From Xiphophorus maculatus (lineage: Eukaryota > Chordata > Actinopteri > Cyprinodontiformes > Poeciliidae), in contig NC_036453.1 in the NCBI RefSeq assembly GCF_002775205.1, positions 28,683,213 to 28,747,212 of the forward strand: a DNA stretch of 64,000 nt. The letters run 5' to 3'. The notes under the pieces are model-generated. The model made no database searches. It was not told the DNA's origin and saw nothing but the letters and a program-made list of their open reading frames with translations. Positions 58,601-64,000 of the stretch are shown piece by piece (position 1 is the first letter of the stretch; each line of letters starts with the position of its first letter). The position numbers were made by a program, and so were the translations under genes.

Positions 58601-61600
58601 GCGTTCGGCGGCGCACCCCGACGACTGTCGAAAAATCTGGTGCAGATCGGTCGATGCGTCGAGGACATACGGCCGATGTATTAACTTAGGGGGCGCAGTG
58701 GAGCCAAATTACATCTCAACCTCGTTGGGCTCTTTAGAGGTGAACAAAGGTCATACATATCCAGTTTGGCGTCAATCGGATGATCTATGCGTGAGTAAGA
58801 GCCAAACGTATGCATATGGCGAGGGACTGATATTGGCCATGTGGCCACGCCCACACGGTTCAGCCAGCAGCGAGCATTGACAGAGCTTATCATCCGAATC
58901 ATCTTGATTAGGTCAAGAGAGCCATAAACGGAGCTTTCCAAGGAAAAAAACGGCACTTCCGGTTCCGAGGGGGCGGGGCTTAGATGACGTCATAATATGA
59001 TGACGTAGGATCGACGGGCATCCCACCAGAATCACTCAGGTCAAGTTTGATGCGGCTCGGTCAAAATATGTGGAATGTAGAGGCAAACGTATACGAACGG
59101 CGTTGCCGCCATTGAAAACTCTTGGCACTTTAAAGCAAGCGAGATCAACTTCCTATCTGTCATCCAACACAGAATCAACTTGATTAGGTCAAGAGAGCCA
59201 TAAACAGAGCTTTCCAAGGAAAAAAACGGCACTTCCGGTTCCGAGGGGGCGGGGCTTAGATGACGTCATAATGTGATGACGTAGGATTGATGGGCAAGCC
59301 TCCAGGATCACTCAGGCCAAGTTTGGTGCAGCTCGGTCGAAACATGTGGAATCTAGAAGCAAACGTATGGCATCGGCGTTACAGGTCACTTCGCCACGCC
59401 GCCACGCCCAGCTGCTATCTCAAAGCCGGTCGGGGTTGGAATCCTCAACACACCAACATGTCTTCTGTGTCTGGACACAGTTTCATGTTGATTAGGTCAA
59501 AGGGCTAAGAGAGCGACCGTTCACAGTAAAACATGACACTTCCTGTTCTCAGGGGGCGTGGCCTAAGTGATGTCATCATTTGACCATATGGTATTGTAGG
59601 CCACCTGATGATGATCAATCACTGAAAGTTTGGTCCCTCTATGTGTTTTTATATAGGAAATATAAGAGTTTCGTGTTTCATGGCGAGTAGGTGAACTTTG
59701 ACCCCTGGTAACCCCCCTTCAGCAATCTCAGACAGTCACCAATTTGATAACTTTAAATCAGACACGCCTTATGATCAGACTGACCGAGTTTGAAGCCGAT
59801 CAATCGAAATCCCTAGGAGGAGTTCGATCAAATGCAAAGGCTGTAAACGTCAAAATCGAGGTCAAATGAACTTCAATCTAAAATGGCCGACTTCCTGTTG
59901 GGTTTCGACCATGGCTGTAATAGACGTTTTTGTACGTCCTGACAAGATACACATGTGTACCAAGTTTCGTAATTCTAGGTTAAAGCATGGCTTAGGGCTG
60001 TTCATTTAAAATACTCTAGGGGTCGCTATAGAGAAATTAGGCCACGCCCACCACATTTTGTTATGAATTCCTGTCGGTGGGTCGATAATGATCCATCCTA
60101 GTGAGTTTGGAGCAGCTGGGCCCGAAATTGTGGAATTCAGAGCCAAACGTATGGCAACGGCGTTACAGGTCACTTCGCCACACCGCCACGCCCACCTGCT
60201 ATGTCAAAGCCGGTCGGGGTTGGAATCCACAACACACCAACATGTCTTCTGTCTCTGGACACAGTTTCATGTTGATTAGGTCAAAGGGCTAAGATAGCGA
60301 CCGTTCACAGTAAAACATGACACTTCCTGTTCTCAGGGGGCGTGGCCTAAGTGATGTCATCATTTCACCATAGGGTATTGTAGGGCACCTGATGCCGATC
60401 AATCACTGAAAGTTTGGTCCCTCTATGTGTTTTTATATAGGAAATATAAGAGTTTCGTGTTTCATGGCGAGTAGGTGAACTTTGACCCCTGCTAACCCCC
60501 CTTCAACATGCTCCAAAACTCACCAATTTGATAACTTTAAATCAAACATGCCTTATGATCAGACTGACCGAGTTTGAAGTCGATCAATCGAAATCCCTAG
60601 GAGGAGTTCGATCAAATACGAAGGCTGTAAACGTCAAAATCGAGGTAAAAAATGGACGTTCAATACAAAATGGCCGACTTTCTGTGATAGTTGGCTTATA
60701 ACATTAAATGTAAGTTCTGAGTCTTTTGGTGAGCTCTACAAGTGTACCAAATTTCATGTCTCTACGATGAAGTACGTTCATACCATTGTGTCAACAGAAA
60801 ATTGCTAGTTGCCGCCGTTCAGCAATTTTTTTTGCGATTTTTGCGACAACCTTAAAATTCAAAATTTTTAAATTTTCTAGTCGCCACCGCCAAGTTTGGT
60901 GAGTTTTTGAATATGATAAAGCCCCCAAAAAGGCGCCTCTTTGGGGGGGCAGAATCGTAATAATAATAATAAGAAACAGTACAGAAACAATAGGCCTTCG
61001 CAGCGCTTTGCTGCTCGGGCCTAATTACACTATATGTGTGTTTAATTTTGCGTTGCAGAATCTTGGGGACCCTGGCACCCATGGAGTGTTTGCAGTGCGA
61101 CTTGTGGAGAGGCAGTGAGGGAAAGAGTTCGAGAGTGTTTGCTGCCCTCTGGTGTGCGAGGCACGCAGTGCACTGGCATGATGAAGGAACAATCTCTATG
61201 CTCCCTGGAAGACTGTGATAGTAAGTGCTGTTAAATCAATTTTTTATACAAATATGTATTCTCTAGAGCAGTGGTTCCCATGTTTTCTATAATATCCTAT
61301 TGACAGAAAATTGCCTGGAGCTATTTTAGTTACATTAAGGTTACATCTCCTATATTTTATTGGAGTTACCAAAACTGGAATCAAATTGAAAATAGAGCAA
61401 AAATAAAATAAGACTTCTCAGCTATAATACAAAATTAAATTATATTGCCTGTAAGGTTTAAACATTTTTAATTAATTATCTTAATAATTCATGAAAATAC
61501 TTTTCACAAAAACGTGAAATGCAATGACTTGAGTAAATGAGCACAGAATGGTTGCTTGTGGAAAAGAAGGGGTCAAGAAGCAAACATATTTTTATCTTTT

Positions 61601-63577
61601 TTTTCTTTCTTATTTTTTTTTTACTACTGTAACAATTATATAAAAAACATATTTTTTATGTGTCCTGACCCCAACTTTGGTAACCGCTGTCCTGGAGTCC
61701 AGGGTGGTTATAGAGTTGAATTTAATATATTAGATTATATCCTTGTAACTAATTTAAATATTACATTATTTCCTTTTACTCCTTAGTGCTATCTTCTCCA
61801 TCTCCATCTCTTCCCTCTGTACCTGTGAGAGCATCCCAGCTTGGTGGAAACATGATTGTGGTGTTAGGTATTTCCCTCTGCTTGGCAGTGATCATGGCAA
61901 CAGTTGTTGTGACTGTGTGGAGGAAGCTTTGCCAAACCCCTCAGTGTAGCTCAGTCCACAGAGGCTCCATTCATTCCCCTGGTGGGCGCAAACTTTCAGA
62001 TGAGGCCTCCATCTGTGGCCATAGCCTCCAAAGGCCCAGCCTCTCTGATGGTCATTGCCCATCGGGGGCAGTTGTTCCCCAAAAAGAGAGACCCTCGCTC
62101 GGAGTGCAGCCTCTCTCACCACAGGCACTGAAATCACTTTCACAGGATCCAGAAAGACTATCTCCCACAGGTCAGAAGGTGCTACCACCAATATTTGGGT
62201 ATGTTTACATATTTTTTCTATCAATATTTTTTATCAGTGTTTAATTATGTTTGTCCCATCTAGCTTTAGTAAACAAGATACCATATTCTTTGTAGCTATC
62301 GTTTGGCTCAGCAGCAGCTGAAAGAGATGAAGAAACAAGGGTTAAAAGAGGCCACACAGATGTACCATGTCTCTTCAAGCCCTGTCCATGATACTGTGGT
62401 AGAGACCTGCGCCTCACCCACCACCTCACCAATTCCTTCACCTACTGAGTTTGCTTGTTCTGCCCTTCCCTTGGGTTTGCAGGACAATGCCAACCACAGC
62501 CATTTTTGTACATCGACTCCCTTATCTGGGACATTGGGGGTCACATCAGACAGACTGAGTCCAAGGGTGGAGATAGTTTTGGGTCCTCCTCCTGTCTCTG
62601 GGAGGAGCTCTAAATGGCGTGACCGCACAGCTGACTGGGTGGAGATGGTAGAGAGGAGCAAGATGCCCAGTCTTAGGGGAGAAGGAGATGAAGCATCAGC
62701 AAATAGTTTCCACAAGAATCCAAACTTCAGACGGACCTCCAGTTTTAGTGACACCAAACTCCTTTCAACTTCTTCAGCTCAGTCCACGCAGTTTAGAGAA
62801 AGGAGCATGACCCAGGTCATCCACTCATTTTTATTACTTTTTACTTCAATTTTTATCCAGTTTATATACTCTAAAATATATTGACTCAAGATCAATAAAG
62901 ATGTGATTCCACATTGTCCTTTTCAGGTGGGATCGCGGACGCTTCCAGAAGGAAGTTCTTGGACCAAAGAAAGATGGGAGAGACAGCCTCACCCGTCGTA
63001 TCCCATCCCAGAACATAGAGTCTCAGACTGGAGTACTACCAAACCCCAGAGTAATGAGCAGAGGAAGGTTTGGATGGGGACAGCACATAATAGTCAAGTC
63101 AAGCACACTGGAACAAACACTAACAATATTTCAACATCTGAGAAAAATGCTAAAGACTTTAGTGGCAGAGGTGAAAGAAAGAGGCTTGCCGACCCTGACG
63201 GCAGAGGTGGAGAGTTGGTCTCAGGGATTGGTGGTCCATCCCTTACACATCCTTGGTCTCATGAGGTGAAACAGCTGGGTGTAGACCGAGCTGAGCGGGC
63301 TGAGCAGAACTGGAACCGCCGTGGCCCATCACCTATCCAAAGGAACATCCTGGCCCGGAAACTGAAAGAGGCTCAGTCCTGCTCTGGAGCCAAGGGACGC
63401 CAGCGCAGTTCCAGCTTTAACGTCTCATCATCTGATCGAAGGAAAGATTGGTGCAACTCTCTGCCAATGTCTAGAGACCAGAGCAGCAGCGGTGGCTCCC
63501 CCTATAGGCTAAGTGAGGTGGAACAAAGGATGCTGGACTTGGATCTATCCCCAAATTTTGTACAGGAGAAGCAGTAG
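55605..63577 (+). CDS. thsd1: thrombospondin type-1 domain-containing protein 1
   Basis: Single-pass endothelial membrane protein; the human protein works with talin/FAK at focal adhesions, and its loss is linked to intracranial aneurysm. Coding exons: 55605-55656, 56499-56893, 57008-57644, 61059-61220, 61787-62198, 62296-62815, 62927-63577 (2829 nt, 942 aa; human about 852). The signal peptide is residues 1 to about 20 (LLLPFLLVLIG). A large ectodomain follows with several NxS/T sites. The TSP1 repeat (about 362-415) starts WGPWHPW (C-mannosylation pattern) and has CSATCG (the O-fucose site) plus six cysteines. The membrane segment is about 438-459 (IVVLGISLCLAVIMATVVV). The long Ser/Pro-rich cytosolic tail contains the conserved PPIFGYRLAQQQLKEMKK and ends near LSPNFVQEKQ. 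The start has G at -3. The order vps36-thsd1 is as in human 13q14. Confidence 0.94.
58905..59385 (+). repeat. 276-bp-period direct repeat, two units
   Basis: 58905-59110 and 59181-59385 match almost base for base: 'tgattaggtcaagagagcc', the GGGGGCGGGGCTTAGATGACGTCAT block, then 'ggcaaacgtat' or a close variant. The spacing is 276 bp. Confidence 0.85.
59360..60684 (+). repeat. 784-bp-period direct repeat, two units
   Basis: 59360-59897 and 60143-60684 are about 540-bp copies offset by 783-787 bp, sharing GGGGGCGTGGCCTAAGTGATG, 'gtaggtgaactttgacccc' and 'ctaggaggagttcgatcaaa'. Each also contains a 'gattaggtcaa' plus CACTTCC block related to the 276-bp units, so the whole element grew by stepwise duplication. 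Confidence 0.85.
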
Positions 63578-64000
63578 AAAGTCATTTATTTTTACAATAT
63601 TATGTTAACAATTTGTATATGTTGAAAGAACAAATAGAACAACTAACTCTTTAACATTTTTAATGCATTACTTTTAATATTTCCATGGTATAATGAGCAC
63701 ATTCACCCTTCTGCAAGGTTAAACACCAGTTAGATTGGTGATAGATTTCAAGATGCAATAAAAAAAAGGTTTATATCAACTGTAAATCTACAGTTTCAGC
63801 AATGCTGTGAAGTCTCAATGCTTATTACAGTAACAATTGGGGTGTGCTGTTGTTCAGGCAGGGATTTTGTATTCCAATTTGTGTAGTAGTACATATGCAG
63901 TATTGAACTGCAATTGTGTTCAACAGCTGACACAGTGCCTTTGATTGGGGTTAAGAGGGCTGAAGACAAATACATTTTCAAATTCATACATTTTTGAGAA
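63578..64000 (+). other. thsd1: thsd1 3' UTR and downstream flank
   Basis: AT-rich sequence after the stop. The canonical AATAAA at 63757-63762, 180 nt past the stop, is the likely cleavage signal. No further gene is visible before the window ends. Confidence 0.6.
63757..63762 (+). promoter_or_regulatory. thsd1: candidate poly(A) signal of thsd1
   Basis: AATAAA followed by an A-run, then TG/GT-containing sequence about 60-90 nt on. Confidence 0.5.

Larger units (their letters stand above)
58378..61021. mobile_element. 2.6-kb hairpin-ended repetitive element of unclear class
   Basis: The insert is flanked on both sides by TAATTA (58372-58377 and 61022-61027), a possible 6-bp target duplication. 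The left end carries the hairpin GCTGC-AA-GCAGC and then CTCGGGCGGCC. The right end carries GCAGC-GCTTT-GCTGC and then TCGGGCC. Inside are two nested direct-repeat families (58905-59110/59181-59385 and 59360-59897/60143-60684). The first 250 bp are very GC- and CpG-rich in an otherwise AT-rich region. A TAA trinucleotide run lies near the right end (about 60957-60972). No long open frame on either strand looks like a transposase. I recall similar dispersed repeats in teleosts but cannot name the family. Confidence 0.7.
57645..61058 (+). other. thsd1: thsd1 intron 3
   Basis: A 3.4-kb intron just before the TSP1 exon, with donor GTGAGA and acceptor TTGCAG. About 78% of it is the inserted element 58378-61021. 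The first 730 bp carry a small inverted repeat near 58060-58093 (TCTAGTCCAG words) and nothing else. Confidence 0.85.

Noticed and set aside
58142-58956. Minus-strand open frames up to 146 aa in the GC-rich head of the thsd1 intron element
   Set aside because: The CpG-rich, stop-poor composition explains them. The residues are Arg/Ala/Gly-rich without any domain, and the frame is not kept in the repeated units.

Overview
The window is nuclear DNA of a vertebrate, almost certainly a teleost fish. It is AT-rich, its genes are split into many short exons with GT-AG (twice GC-AG) introns, and it holds many decayed Tc1-like transposons and other fish-type repeats. I assembled five protein-coding genes exon by exon, and in every one the reading phases close. 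In order they are mtus2 (+, C-terminal half or short form), stoml3 (-), proser1 (-), vps36 (+) and thsd1 (+). Their human counterparts all lie on the long arm of chromosome 13 (MTUS2, STOML3-PROSER1, VPS36-THSD1), so the block looks like a compacted ancestral linkage group. The species cannot be told from the sequence alone.

Layout: 1-8437 is flank or intron with a Tc1 relic and simple repeats. 8438-19679 is mtus2 (13 coding exons, 574 aa). 19680-25410 is the convergent mtus2/stoml3 interval, with probable 3' UTR and several Tc1 relics. 25411-29901 is stoml3 (7 exons, 284 aa). 29902-34297 is intergenic, with a large palindromic element and a LINE 3' fragment. 34298-44091 is proser1 (12 exons, 782 aa). 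44092-44922 is an 831-bp head-to-head interval and probable bidirectional promoter. 44923-51644 is vps36 (14 exons, 382 aa); its seventh intron holds a hAT-like element nested in a Tc1 relic. 51645-55604 is intergenic with a possible thsd1 leader exon. 55605-63577 is thsd1 (7 coding exons, 942 aa), whose third intron is mostly one 2.6-kb GC-rich repetitive element. 63578-64000 is thsd1 3' UTR.

The five genes are not a pathway. They are a microtubule plus-end protein, a membrane scaffold, a chromatin/O-GlcNAc cofactor, an ESCRT-II subunit and an endothelial adhesion receptor. No new multi-gene system is visible. The most unusual items are the hairpin-ended repeat in thsd1 (which seems to place its junction at the intron branch point), the nested hAT with an intact 8-bp target duplication, the 345-bp palindrome, a 23-nt microexon in mtus2, two GC-AG introns, and a tandem 17-residue repeat in the Mtus2 tail.
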